Positions 14,452 through 20,675 of a stretch of DNA of 24,026 nucleotides are shown piece by piece. The first letter of the stretch is position 1. The number at the start of each line of letters is the position of its first letter. The translations under genes were made by a program, and so were the position numbers. The notes beneath the pieces were generated by a model. The model saw only the letters and a list, made by a program, of their open reading frames with translations, did no database searches and had not been told where the DNA came from. The stretch is from positions 1-24,026 of the IMG/VR virus record IMGVR_UViG_3300043446_002987; one strand, given 5' to 3'. This DNA comes from a virus.

Positions 14452-15918
14452 ATGAAACTCAAACAACTGATGCTTGCACCTGTTGCTCTGGGAATGGTTG
14501 CTCCTGCTGCGATGGCAGCAGATCTTAATATGAACGGGGTCAACCAATACACATCCTCAGAACAGGTTACAAGTGTCACTCAATTTTCTGATGTCCGTCC
14601 TACCGATTGGGCATACCAAGCACTCAGCAATCTTGTAGAGCGTTATGGTTGCGTTGCTGGTTATCCTAATGGCACCTTTGCCGGTGGTCGTTCGATGACT
14701 CGTTACGAAGCTGCTGCTCTCTTGAATGCTTGCTTGGATCGTGTAACTGAAGTTACTGATGAACTGAAGCGTCTGACTAATGAGTTTGCAAAAGAACTCG
14801 CAGTTCTGAAGGGTCGTGTTGATGGTCTGGAAGCACAAGTCACTACACTTGAAGCACAGCAGTTCTCTACCACTACCAAACTGCGTGGTGAAGCAAACTT
14901 TGTTCTTGGTGGTGTTGATGACTACCAGACCAAAGGTGGTGATGTAACTCACACTGCATTCAACTACGATCTGCGTCTGAACCTGGATACTTCATTCACT
15001 GGTAAGGATCTGCTTCGTACTCGTCTGCGTTCTGCTAACTTCAGTGGTGATCCTTTTGGTTCCAGTTCTTCTATCTTCAAACTGGATAAGGCAGACGGAA
15101 CCACCAGTGAAGTTGGTAACAACGTAGTTATCGACCGTTTGTATTATTCATTCCCTGCGTTCAATAACACCACTACTCTAACTGCTGGTGCTATGGTTCG
15201 TAATACTGAAATCGCTTGGGTTCCTTCTGCTTATAACTCCAAGATCCTTGACTTCTTCCAAGTTGCTGGTGCTCCTGGTGTCTATAACAAGGCAACTGGT
15301 GCTGGTTTTGGTGTTCAGTATGGTAAGAAAGGTCTGGTTGCTGGTGTAAACTACGTTGCTCAAGCAGGTCAAGATAGTACCCGTGGTGAGTTTGATCGTT
15401 CTGGTGCTCTGAATACTCTTGCACAGATCGGTTATCGTGGTGATAACTATGGTATTGCATTCGGTTACCGTTATGGTACTGAGGGCACCCGTGTTCGCAC
15501 CTACAACGGTCTGGATGGTGCTTCTGGTGCTCTGGTTCCAGGTCAAACTTCCAACGGTTATGCCCTGAACGCATACTGGCAACCTACTCAATCGGGTTGG
15601 GTTCCCTCCATCTCCGCAGGTTATGGTTGGAACACTGTAAGTGGTACTCCTAGTGCTGCTACCAACAGTCAGTCCTGGTTTGCTGGTCTTCAGTGGGAAG
15701 ATGTATTTGCTGATGGTAATACCGCTGGTGTTGCTCTTGGACAAGCACCTACTGGTGAGAACCTTGAGAAGGCAACGATGCTTGAGATCTTCTACAAGTA
15801 TCAAGTGTCTGATAACATCAGCATCACTCCTGCTATCATTTACGGAAGTGACAACCAACGTCTTGCTGGTAACTCCTCTAACTGGGGTGGTGTAATTCAA
15901 ACGACATTCAAGTTCTGA
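14452..15918 (+). CDS. Cyanobacterial-type SLH-domain outer-membrane porin
   Basis: A 488-residue protein with a signal peptide (MKLKQLMLAPVALGMVAPA, cleavage after AMA at about 22). An S-layer-homology domain follows at about 43-100 (FSDVRPTDWAYQALSNL, GYPNGTFAGGRSMTRYEAAA), then a short coiled coil (about 100-140) and a long beta-barrel rich in Gly, Tyr and aromatic girdles that ends in the terminal Phe required for barrel insertion (TTFKF). This is the full architecture of the major porins of cyanobacteria, in which the SLH domain holds peptidoglycan or its secondary polymer. It would let solutes cross the outer membrane. Its codons look more C/G-ended than those of the preceding glycan genes, which suggests host origin. 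Complete and apparently functional. Confidence 0.9.
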   Translation: MKLKQLMLAPVALGMVAPAAMAADLNMNGVNQYTSSEQVTSVTQFSDVRPTDWAYQALSNLVERYGCVAGYPNGTFAGGRSMTRYEAAALLNACLDRVTEVTDELKRLTNEFAKELAVLKGRVDGLEAQVTTLEAQQFSTTTKLRGEANFVLGGVDDYQTKGGDVTHTAFNYDLRLNLDTSFTGKDLLRTRLRSANFSGDPFGSSSSIFKLDKADGTTSEVGNNVVIDRLYYSFPAFNNTTTLTAGAMVRNTEIAWVPSAYNSKILDFFQVAGAPGVYNKATGAGFGVQYGKKGLVAGVNYVAQAGQDSTRGEFDRSGALNTLAQIGYRGDNYGIAFGYRYGTEGTRVRTYNGLDGASGALVPGQTSNGYALNAYWQPTQSGWVPSISAGYGWNTVSGTPSAATNSQSWFAGLQWEDVFADGNTAGVALGQAPTGENLEKATMLEIFYKYQVSDNISITPAIIYGSDNQRLAGNSSNWGGVIQTTFKF

Positions 15919-15925
15919 TTTAATT

Positions 15926-16243
15926 ATGCTTAAGAAACTCTTATTAGGTTTAGCAATCTTGGGGGTTTCTACCCCTTCGTTTGCTCAAACATCTGTTCCT
16001 ACTGGAACACTGACCTCAGTTCCTATTAGTTCAAATATTTCTTGCAGAAATAAAACAAGATCAAAATATTTTGAACTTGCTGCAACAAATATGAGTAATG
16101 CAGATGATAATGGGCAGTGGGCAATTGTTAATGGAATGCGAACCCTTGTTTGGTGTCGTAATACTGAAGCAATTATCACTGTGATTGGATTTAATCTTGA
16201 TGCGATGAATGAACTTAGAGATGAGATTAAAAAGGCATTTTGA
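15926..16243 (+). CDS. Small secreted protein, 105 aa
   Basis: ATG 15926 starts a signal peptide (MLKKLLLGLAILGVSTPSFA, cleavage before QTS). The mature part of about 84 residues has two Cys (ISCRNK and VWCRNTE) that could form a disulfide in the periplasm. It begins 7 nt after the porin stop, so it is probably co-expressed with it from the porin promoter. I do not recognise a family; a periplasmic partner of the porin or a surface factor are both guesses from position. It ends before the terminator at 16278. Confidence 0.7.
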   Translation: MLKKLLLGLAILGVSTPSFAQTSVPTGTLTSVPISSNISCRNKTRSKYFELAATNMSNADDNGQWAIVNGMRTLVWCRNTEAIITVIGFNLDAMNELRDEIKKAF

Positions 16244-16277
16244 TTTGATAGGCCAGAGAATCTAAATAAAATCTTAC

Positions 16278-16303
16278 GGGGTGCTTGACACCCCTTTATT
16301 TTT
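16278..16303 (+). terminator. Terminator after porin block
   Basis: Stem GGGGTG/CACCCC (16278-16283 and 16289-16294), loop CTTGA, T-rich tail to 16303 interrupted by one A. It ends the porin transcript and contains the next promoter's -35 box. Confidence 0.8.
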
Positions 16304-16313
16304 GCTATATAAT
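16285..16313 (+). promoter_or_regulatory. Promoter of hli-ferredoxin block, inside the terminator
   Basis: Consensus TTGACA (16285-16290) runs across loop and 3' stem of the terminator; the T tract is the 17-nt spacer; consensus TATAAT is at 16308-16313. The Hli start codon at 16342 lies 28 nt on. A small hairpin TTCGT/ACGAA (16324-16328/16335-16339) directly precedes that ATG. Confidence 0.85.
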
Positions 16314-16341
16314 TGTGTAACAATTCGTAATAAAACGAAAA

Positions 16342-16551
16342 ATGACTGTAACAAAAAATGAGTTTGGGCAAATGAACATGTGGGCAAAAGAACCATCGAT
16401 GTATATGACCAAAGAAGATCTTGAACGTTATGGTATCGAACCCTATGCTGAGAAAGCGGAGAAAATGAATGGACGTTGGGCTATGGTCGGTATTGTTGCT
16501 GGGGCTATTTCTTATGCTCTCACTGGCAACCTCTTCTTTGGAGTAGTTTGA
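16342..16551 (+). CDS. hli: High-light-inducible protein (Hli), 69 aa
   Basis: A 69-residue single-helix chlorophyll-binding protein. The helix carries the signature AEKMNGRWAMVG (39-50), with E, N and R placed as in light-harvesting helices; IVAGAISYALTG completes the membrane span. The 35-residue N-terminal part is soluble. Hli proteins bind chlorophyll and carotenoid and quench excess energy near photosystem II. The C-terminus (TGNLFFGVV) departs from the TGQIIPG ending of the second Hli at 17146. No Shine-Dalgarno is visible; the start context ACGAAAAATG resembles that of psbA. Confidence 0.9.
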   Translation: MTVTKNEFGQMNMWAKEPSMYMTKEDLERYGIEPYAEKAEKMNGRWAMVGIVAGAISYALTGNLFFGVV

Positions 16552-16554
16552 TAC

Positions 16555-16583
16555 TTGACTATGACTTCGATTATCTTTACAAT
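16555..16583 (+). promoter_or_regulatory. Possible promoter for ferredoxin
   Basis: TTGACT (16555-16560), 17 nt, TACAAT (16578-16583): five of six matches in each box at ideal spacing. It overlaps the start of the 28-residue gene at 16561. If used, its transcript would begin inside that gene and mainly express ferredoxin; chance similarity remains possible. Confidence 0.4.
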
Positions 16584-16647
16584 AACGTCTGTTGCCTTCT
16601 TTGTTTTGTTGGCAATATCCGTTGAAAAAATTTGCGAGACTTACTAA
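16561..16647 (+). CDS. 28-aa single-helix membrane peptide
   Basis: Starts with ATG 16561 and reads [20 protein letters not shown], then a charged end (VEKICETY). The stop TAA shares its last base with the ferredoxin ATG (TAATG), as in coupled genes of this phage. The size and one hydrophobic helix are like the tiny subunits of photosystems and cytochrome b6f, but I see no clear match to a named subunit. There is no near Shine-Dalgarno; GGAG lies 17 nt upstream. It fits between Hli and ferredoxin in function as a thylakoid peptide (inference). Confidence 0.55.
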   Translation: MTSIIFTITSVAFFVLLAISVEKICETY

Positions 16648-16940
16648 TGACCATTTTTAATGTCACTCTTCAATCTCCTGATGGCACAGAAACTACTATC
16701 GAATGTGCTGATGACCAATATATTTTGGAAGCAGCAGAAGAAGCAGGTGTTGACCTCCCTTCATCGTGTAAAGCAGGTGCTTGTTCCGCCTGTGCTGGAA
16801 AACTCATCTCTGGCACAGTCGATAATGAAGAACAATCATTCCTTGATGATGAGCAACAAGCAGAGGGTTGGGTCCTCACTTGTGTTGCTTATCCTACAAG
16901 TGATTGTGTGATTCTTACTGAGCAGGAAGAGAATCTGTGA
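16647..16940 (+). CDS. petF: Plant-type [2Fe-2S] ferredoxin
   Basis: A 97-residue ferredoxin with the cluster ligands C41, C46, C49 and C79 (CKAGACSAC then 29 residues and C). The fold-typical start [19 protein letters not shown] and acidic surface patches ([12 protein letters not shown]) are present. It accepts electrons from photosystem I and hands them to reductases. ATG 16647 is the family start; a longer frame from 16632 is unlikely because of the TAATG overlap with the small gene upstream. Cyanophage ferredoxins are known helpers of host reductases such as the phage bilin enzymes; no such enzyme is in this window. Confidence 0.92.
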   Translation: MTIFNVTLQSPDGTETTIECADDQYILEAAEEAGVDLPSSCKAGACSACAGKLISGTVDNEEQSFLDDEQQAEGWVLTCVAYPTSDCVILTEQEENL

Positions 16941-17149
16941 GTGCTGGAATGCTCGGGCAGTTTAATCTTGCCCTTCAAGAACTTATAGATTCGGGTACTT
17001 GGGATCGAGATGTAGAACTAGAAGTCAAGATCGCAGGTACTTTAAAGAATGATAAGTTTATTGTTATCAAACCTATCAAAGAAAAAATGGTCTGTAACCC
17101 AGACCCAGAACTTAAACAGAAACACCCTTATCAAGGAGCAAACAAATGA
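16937..17149 (+). CDS. Conserved cyanophage protein, 70 aa
   Basis: GTG 16937 overlaps the ferredoxin stop (GTGA); an in-frame ATG at 16949 is the alternative start. A purine-rich AGGAAGAG lies just upstream of the GTG. The product has an amphipathic N-terminal helix ([16 protein letters not shown]), a beta-type middle ([19 protein letters not shown]) and a polar tail. There are no membrane segments and one Cys. Family not recognised. It is flanked by ferredoxin and Hli and overlaps both, so it belongs to the same light-related operon. Confidence 0.65.
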   Translation: MSAGMLGQFNLALQELIDSGTWDRDVELEVKIAGTLKNDKFIVIKPIKEKMVCNPDPELKQKHPYQGANK

Positions 17150-17253
17150 ACGAAAAAGCAGAACGCATTAATGGTTGGGCAGCGATGATTGGTATCGTTG
17201 CTGCTATGGGATCCTATGCCCTGACAGGTCAGATAATTCCCGGAATCTGGTGA
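17146..17253 (+). CDS. hli: Minimal high-light-inducible protein, 35 aa
   Basis: ATG 17146 overlaps the upstream TGA and follows AAGGAG. Its 35 residues are only the Hli helix: ERINGWAAMIG (6-16), then IVAAMGSYA and the ending TGQIIPGIW, the C-terminal signature of the multicopy Hli group shared by Prochlorococcus and its phages. The usual Arg of NGR is Trp, which is common in this group. It lacks the soluble N-terminal part of the first Hli at 16342 and would need partners to form a pigment-binding dimer. Confidence 0.88.
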   Translation: MNEKAERINGWAAMIGIVAAMGSYALTGQIIPGIW

Positions 17254-17264
17254 TGGAGGTTTCT

Positions 17265-17792
17265 ATGCGTAGAGAACAATACACTATTCCTAATGTTGAA
17301 TTTGTATTTCGTGAGAATGGTGAGTTTGTAACTAAGACCACCGATGATCTTTTTGCTGGCAAACGTGTAGTGATCTTCTCACTGCCTGGTGCCTTTACTC
17401 CTACCTGCAGTGCTTATCAACTGCCAGGTTTTGAGGAGAAGTATGAAGAGTTTGATGCTCTTGGTATTGATGCAATCTATTGTATTTCTGTGAACGACGC
17501 ATTTGTAATGAATGCATGGGTAAAAGATCAAGGAGTTAAGAACGTACAACTTATTCCTGATGGAAATGCATATTTCACACGTTCTATGGGAATGCTTGTC
17601 ACTAAGTCCAACCTTGGTTTCGGTGATAGGTCTTGGCGTTATGCTGCAGTCGTGGATAACGGAATCATCGAAAAACTATTCGTTGAAGAGGGGCAACGGG
17701 ACAATGCAGACACCGACCCTTACAAAGAGACTACTCCAGAAGTGGTTCTCGAATATGTAAAATCAACTGCTCGTGAAGTAGTAACGGTCTGA
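17265..17792 (+). CDS. Type II peroxiredoxin (Prx5 family)
   Basis: A 175-residue redoxin with the peroxidatic site PGAFTPTC (P41, T45, C48) and a second Cys, C73, 25 residues later, the spacing of plant type II/Prx5 enzymes (C51/C76). Those enzymes reduce H2O2 and alkyl peroxides and are typically recycled by glutaredoxin. ATG 17265 has GGAGG 5 nt upstream and is preferred to ATG 17253. It is the last gene of the hli-ferredoxin unit and is followed by a strong terminator. A glutaredoxin is encoded at 20676 in the same window. Confidence 0.88.
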   Translation: MRREQYTIPNVEFVFRENGEFVTKTTDDLFAGKRVVIFSLPGAFTPTCSAYQLPGFEEKYEEFDALGIDAIYCISVNDAFVMNAWVKDQGVKNVQLIPDGNAYFTRSMGMLVTKSNLGFGDRSWRYAAVVDNGIIEKLFVEEGQRDNADTDPYKETTPEVVLEYVKSTAREVVTV

Positions 17793-17795
17793 TTA

Positions 17796-17820
17796 AAGGA
17801 GGGTTTATCCCTCCTTTTTT
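17796..17820 (+). terminator. Terminator after peroxiredoxin
   Basis: Eight-bp stem AAGGAGGG/CCCTCCTT (17796-17803 and 17809-17816), loop TTTAT, T run to 17820. It ends the hli-ferredoxin-peroxiredoxin unit. Confidence 0.9.
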
Positions 17821-17821
17821 A

Positions 17822-17828
17822 ATAAATA
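17822..17828 (+). promoter_or_regulatory. T4-late-like promoter motif for the lysis enzyme
   Basis: ATAAATA directly follows the terminator, 22 nt before the peptidase ATG at 17851. A second ATAAATA at 17838-17844 is too close to the start to serve as well. No matching sigma70 pair is present here, in keeping with late expression of a lysis protein. Confidence 0.55.
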
Positions 17829-17850
17829 GAGTGTCGCATAAATAATAACA

Positions 17851-18549
17851 ATGAGAATAGATCTGCATAATTTCTTTAAGTTTTATGATGAGAATAACCC
17901 CAAGCATGTTGCAGCAGTAGAGCAACTTGAGGTTGACTTAGCAGAAAAAAACCCAGATTTAATGGATGACTCGGCAAACTGGGTAAAAATTTATAGAACA
18001 AAAACAGAACCAACAGTTCCTGGAGTTCTCAACGTTCCTTATTTTCCGCAGACTGATAATTACAGAGATGCAAATAGAACCTGTAATTCTTCATCCTCTG
18101 CTATGTGCTTAGAGTATTTCAAACCTGGCACTCTAGTAGGACCTAAAGGCGATGATGCCTACGTTAGAAAAGTTTTCTCGGTCGGTGATACAACTGACCA
18201 CTCAGTTCAGACAAAAGTTCTGGACTCTTACGGTGTCAAATCACACTTCAGTTACAATCTTTCTTTTGCTGATCTTGATCGTGAGCTTGCCGCTGGAAGA
18301 CCTGTTGTTATTGGCATTCTTCATCGGGGGACTTTATCTAATCCCACAGGCGGACACATGGTAGTTGTGATTGGTAAGAAAGGTAATGACTATGTGGTAA
18401 ATGATCCATACGGTTCACTGAATGATGGATACACTGGAGCAGTAACCAACGGTAAAGGTGCTGTGTATAAGAGATCTGACCTTGAGAAAAGATGGACTCC
18501 TGATGGTCCAAAGTCTGGTTGGGGTAGAATCTTTGATATAAAAAAGTAG
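17851..18549 (+). CDS. C39-type peptidase, 5' part of endolysin
   Basis: A 232-residue protein with a papain-like C39_2 fold from about residue 60: VPYFPQTDN carries the oxyanion Gln (Q67), C78 in RTCNSSSSAM is the nucleophile, H169 in PTGGHMVVVIG is the general base, and D185 in VVNDPYG completes the triad. The first 55 residues are charged and helical. The family cuts peptides, including cell-wall peptides. The frame stops at TAG 18547-18549, immediately after A AAA AAG, a -1 slippery heptamer; the lysozyme frame overlaps here. Most ribosomes would make the peptidase alone and a fraction the peptidase-lysozyme fusion. Confidence 0.8.
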   Translation: MRIDLHNFFKFYDENNPKHVAAVEQLEVDLAEKNPDLMDDSANWVKIYRTKTEPTVPGVLNVPYFPQTDNYRDANRTCNSSSSAMCLEYFKPGTLVGPKGDDAYVRKVFSVGDTTDHSVQTKVLDSYGVKSHFSYNLSFADLDRELAAGRPVVIGILHRGTLSNPTGGHMVVVIGKKGNDYVVNDPYGSLNDGYTGAVTNGKGAVYKRSDLEKRWTPDGPKSGWGRIFDIKK

Positions 18550-18585
18550 AATCGACATCACAAATTCCTAAGTGTGGTGTCGATT
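18540..18585 (+). other. Programmed -1 ribosomal frameshift signal
   Basis: The slippery heptamer A-AAA-AAG (18540-18546) is in the correct phase for the peptidase frame (ATA AAA AAG TAG) and is followed at once by the stop codon. Three bases later begins a 13-bp stem, 18550-18562 with 18573-18585 (one U-G pair), loop of 10 nt. Purine-rich GGGG about 14 nt upstream might act as the internal Shine-Dalgarno that stimulates bacterial frameshifting. Slippage moves ribosomes into the lysozyme frame at GTA 18546. Confidence 0.75.
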
Positions 18586-19022
18586 TAATTAAAGAATTTG
18601 AAGGATGTCACTTGGAATCTTATCCCGATCCTCTTACTGGTGGACTTCCAATCACTATTGGTTGGGGATCTACTCGAAAGAGAAATGGTCAACCATTCAA
18701 GTTAGGGGAAAAAATTACTCAACTTGAAGCAGATGATTTATTGGAGTATGATATTGAATCAAGATTCTTACCAGCACTCAGAAAGATACCTTATTGGAAT
18801 GAAATGAATGACAACCAACGTGGAGCACTTCTATCTTTTGCTTATAATCTCGGTGCTGGCTTCTACGGTAGTAGGGGATTCAATACTATTACGACTAATC
18901 TTAGTCAGAAGAATTGGCAAGCAATCCCAGAAACCTTGAAGTTATATCGTAATCCTGGTAGTAATGTTGAGGTTGGATTGTTAAGAAGAAGAGGTGCTGA
19001 GGGTAAACTATGGAGTTCTTAA
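18546..19022 (+). CDS. T4-type lysozyme (GH24), read by -1 frameshift
   Basis: The lysozyme frame is open only from 18537, just after a TGA, and contains no ATG, GTG or TTG before TTG 18612, which lies beyond the catalytic Glu. So it must be read by frameshift from the peptidase gene. The first residues after the shift are VESTSQIPKCGVDLIKEFEG. Catalytic residues match T4 lysozyme: Glu in KEFEG (residue 251 of the fusion), Asp nine residues later in YPDPLTGG, Thr in TIGWG. ALLSFAYNLGAG and a C-terminal RRRGAEGKLW are family signatures. It cleaves peptidoglycan glycan strands. The fusion would be about 390 residues. The alternative is an undercalled A in the six-A run, which would also fuse the frames. 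Confidence 0.8.
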   Translation, partial: VESTSQIPKCGVDLIKEFEGCHLESYPDPLTGGLPITIGWGSTRKRNGQPFKLGEKITQLEADDLLEYDIESRFLPALRKIPYWNEMNDNQRGALLSFAYNLGAGFYGSRGFNTITTNLSQKNWQAIPETLKLYRNPGSNVEVGLLRRRGAEGKLWSS

Positions 19023-19210
19023 CGTCCTTCTTGTTTATGAATCCAAGTTTTAAGTTCTATCAGATATTTTCTTAACATATCTGCTTTTTCTAAATGCCAA
19101 ACTTCACCACTCTTGAAGTATTCTTGAGTGTGATTATCTATTGCTTTTAAGATATTATGTATTGGTGCGTTCCAAGGTTCCCGTTTGGGAGTATTCCATT
19201 CCCTTGGCAT
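19019..19210 (-). CDS. Small minus-strand protein, 63 aa
   Basis: The only convincing gene on the minus strand. It shares a TTAA with the lysozyme stop, so the two genes converge on overlapping stop codons. The 63-residue product is Trp- and Lys-rich, mostly helical from composition (NILKAIDNHTQEYFKSG, WHLEKADMLRKYLIEL) and ends TWIHKQEGR. The helix pattern and a resemblance to small conserved cyanophage proteins argue for a real gene. Upstream on its strand there is a TAAATA-like late motif but no clear sigma70 promoter. Function unknown; an antisense effect on the end of the lysozyme mRNA is conceivable. Confidence 0.55.
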   Translation of the reverse strand: MPREWNTPKREPWNAPIHNILKAIDNHTQEYFKSGEVWHLEKADMLRKYLIELKTWIHKQEGR

Positions 19211-19248
19211 CTTGGGAAAGCAGTTTTAAATATTTAGTCGGAAACCCC

Positions 19249-19282
19249 TTGACAGGATTTCAACACAGTGTTATGATAAATA
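19249..19282 (+). promoter_or_regulatory. psbA promoter: sigma70 and late-like motif overlapping
   Basis: TTGACA (19249-19254), 17 nt, TATGAT (19272-19277), with ATAAATA (19276-19282) running on from the -10 box. Both host sigma70-like RNA polymerase early and phage late machinery could therefore start at nearly the same place. The porin promoter has the same overlap. Confidence 0.8.
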
Positions 19283-19292
19283 CAACAACACG

Positions 19293-19422
19293 TTAAGGAA
19301 TGTAACAGTTCTTTAATGTTTGCAACTCCCATTAACCGAGACCTATAGGGAGTATAAACACGTCTCTCATACCCACACTGGAGGGTGGTGTGGGAATAAT
19401 ATAACTGTTCGTACCCCCGAAC
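19293..19422 (+). ncRNA. Structured psbA 5' leader, candidate PhotoRC-II RNA
   Basis: The approximately 160-nt leader holds: hairpin TTAAGGAA/TTCTTTAA (19293-19316); stem ACTCCC/GGGAGT (19325-19330/19348-19353) whose loop GAGAC (19338-19342) pairs with GTCTC (19362-19366), an H-type pseudoknot; hairpin CCCACAC/GTGTGGG (19372-19394); and GTTCG/CGAAC (19407-19422). AACAGTT at 19304 can also pair with AACTGTT at 19403. PhotoRC-II RNAs are known upstream of psbA in a cyanophage and marine samples; I matched by position and complexity, not by consensus. Confidence 0.5.
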
Positions 19423-19444
19423 TTTTACTTACCCTTTAACGAAA

Positions 19445-20527
19445 ATGACAGCTTCTATTGCTTCACGTCAAAAACAATCAAATACTTGGGAACAGTTCTG
19501 CGAGTGGGTCACTTCCACCAATAATCGTTTGTATGTTGGTTGGTTTGGAACTCTTATGATTCCTACCCTGCTTGCTGCTACTGCTTGTTTCATCGTTGCA
19601 TTTATTGCAGCACCTCCCGTCGATATCGACGGTATCCGTGAACCCGTTGCTGGTTCACTCATGTATGGAAACAACATCATCTCTGGTGCTGTTGTTCCTT
19701 CGTCCAACGCAATTGGACTGCACTTCTATCCCATCTGGGAAGCAAACTCACTCGATGAGTGGCTATATAATGGTGGTCCTTACCAACTGGTAGTATTCCA
19801 CTTCCTGATTGGTGTCTTCTCTTACATGGGTCGTGAATGGGAACTTTCTTACCGACTTGGTATGCGTCCTTGGATTTTTGTTGCTTACAGCGCACCCGTT
19901 GCTGCTGCTACTGCAGTTTTTCTGGTCTATCCCTTCGGTCAAGGATCCTTCTCTGATGGTATGCCTCTGGGGATTTCGGGAACTTTCAACTACATGCTTG
20001 TTTTCCAGGCAGAACACAACATTCTCATGCATCCTTTCCACATGTTGGGAGTTGCTGGTGTCTTCGGTGGTTCTCTTTTCTCTGCTATGCATGGATCTCT
20101 TGTCACCTCTAGTCTCATCCGTGAGACAACAGAAGAAGTAAGTCAAAACTATGGATACAAATTTGGACAAGAAGAAGAAACCTATAACATCGTTGCCGCA
20201 CACGGATACTTTGGACGACTCATCTTCCAATACGCTTCCTTTAACAACTCTCGTAGCCTACACTTCTTTTTGGCTGCTTGGCCTGTTGTTGGTATTTGGT
20301 TTGCTGCTCTTGGAGTTAGCACCATGGCGTTCAACCTGAATGGTTTCAACTTTAACCAGTCACTCCTTGATAATAATGGTCGTGTGATCAACACTTGGGC
20401 AGACATTCTTAACCGTGCTAATCTCGGTTTTGAAGTAATGCACGAGCGTAATGCTCACAACTTCCCTCTTGACCTTGCTGCTGCTGAAGTAACTCCTGTT
20501 GCTCTCACTGCACCTGCAATCGGTTGA
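19445..20527 (+). CDS. psbA: Photosystem II D1 protein
   Basis: A complete, intron-free 360-residue D1 protein. Numbering runs one above the usual because of one extra N-terminal residue: the Mn4Ca ligands D171, E190, H333, E334, D343 and the tyrosine partner H191 are present, and A345 is the C-terminal processing site before a tail [14 protein letters not shown]. Position 131 (standard 130) is Glu, the residue of the high-light D1 form rather than the Gln of the low-light form. D1 turns over quickly in light; phage copies keep photosystem II going while host transcription is shut down. The gene has its own promoter, structured leader and terminator, so it is a single-gene unit. Confidence 0.98.
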   Translation: MTASIASRQKQSNTWEQFCEWVTSTNNRLYVGWFGTLMIPTLLAATACFIVAFIAAPPVDIDGIREPVAGSLMYGNNIISGAVVPSSNAIGLHFYPIWEANSLDEWLYNGGPYQLVVFHFLIGVFSYMGREWELSYRLGMRPWIFVAYSAPVAAATAVFLVYPFGQGSFSDGMPLGISGTFNYMLVFQAEHNILMHPFHMLGVAGVFGGSLFSAMHGSLVTSSLIRETTEEVSQNYGYKFGQEEETYNIVAAHGYFGRLIFQYASFNNSRSLHFFLAAWPVVGIWFAALGVSTMAFNLNGFNFNQSLLDNNGRVINTWADILNRANLGFEVMHERNAHNFPLDLAAAEVTPVALTAPAIG

Positions 20528-20553
20528 CATCTGGGTTAAAATTAGATAAAGTG

Positions 20554-20575
20554 GGAGGGGAAACCCTCCTTTTTT
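20554..20575 (+). terminator. psbA terminator
   Basis: GC-rich stem GGAGGG/CCCTCC (20554-20559 and 20564-20569) closed by a stable GAAA tetraloop, then six T. It follows the psbA stop by 26 nt. Confidence 0.92.
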
Positions 20576-20645
20576 AATGATCAGTTCCGATACACCATAT
20601 AAACTTGCTGAGATCATTAGAGATACTTGGCCTCAGTTATACCCA

Positions 20646-20652
20646 CTAAATA
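20646..20652 (+). promoter_or_regulatory. Late-like promoter motif for glutaredoxin unit
   Basis: CTAAATA lies 23 nt before the glutaredoxin ATG at 20676, the same spacing as other late-like motifs here. A transcript starting from it would exclude the upstream in-frame extension and supports ATG 20676 as the start. Confidence 0.5.
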
Positions 20653-20675
20653 ATTTTCAAAACTTAACAAATACT

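Noticed and set aside
14103-14579. Minus-strand frame across the porin promoter
   Set aside because: It spans a GT25 gene end, a strong plus-strand promoter and the porin start, all well supported.
15178-15900. Long minus-strand open frames across the porin
   Set aside because: They are Thr/Ser/Val-rich shadows of the repetitive Gly/Tyr-rich barrel codons; no promoter, RBS or recognisable domain.
16262-16268. CTAAATA late-like motif after the secreted-protein gene
   Set aside because: A transcript from here would run directly into the terminator at 16278.
17804-17837. A fourth terminator-promoter composite after peroxiredoxin
   Set aside because: The loop has TTTAT(C) but no TATAAT-like box at 16-18 nt; only late-like TAAATA motifs follow.
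20524-20552. TTGACA-17-TAAAGT at the psbA stop codon
   Set aside because: The -10 box matches only four of six bases and the site would start just before the psbA terminator, with nothing to express.
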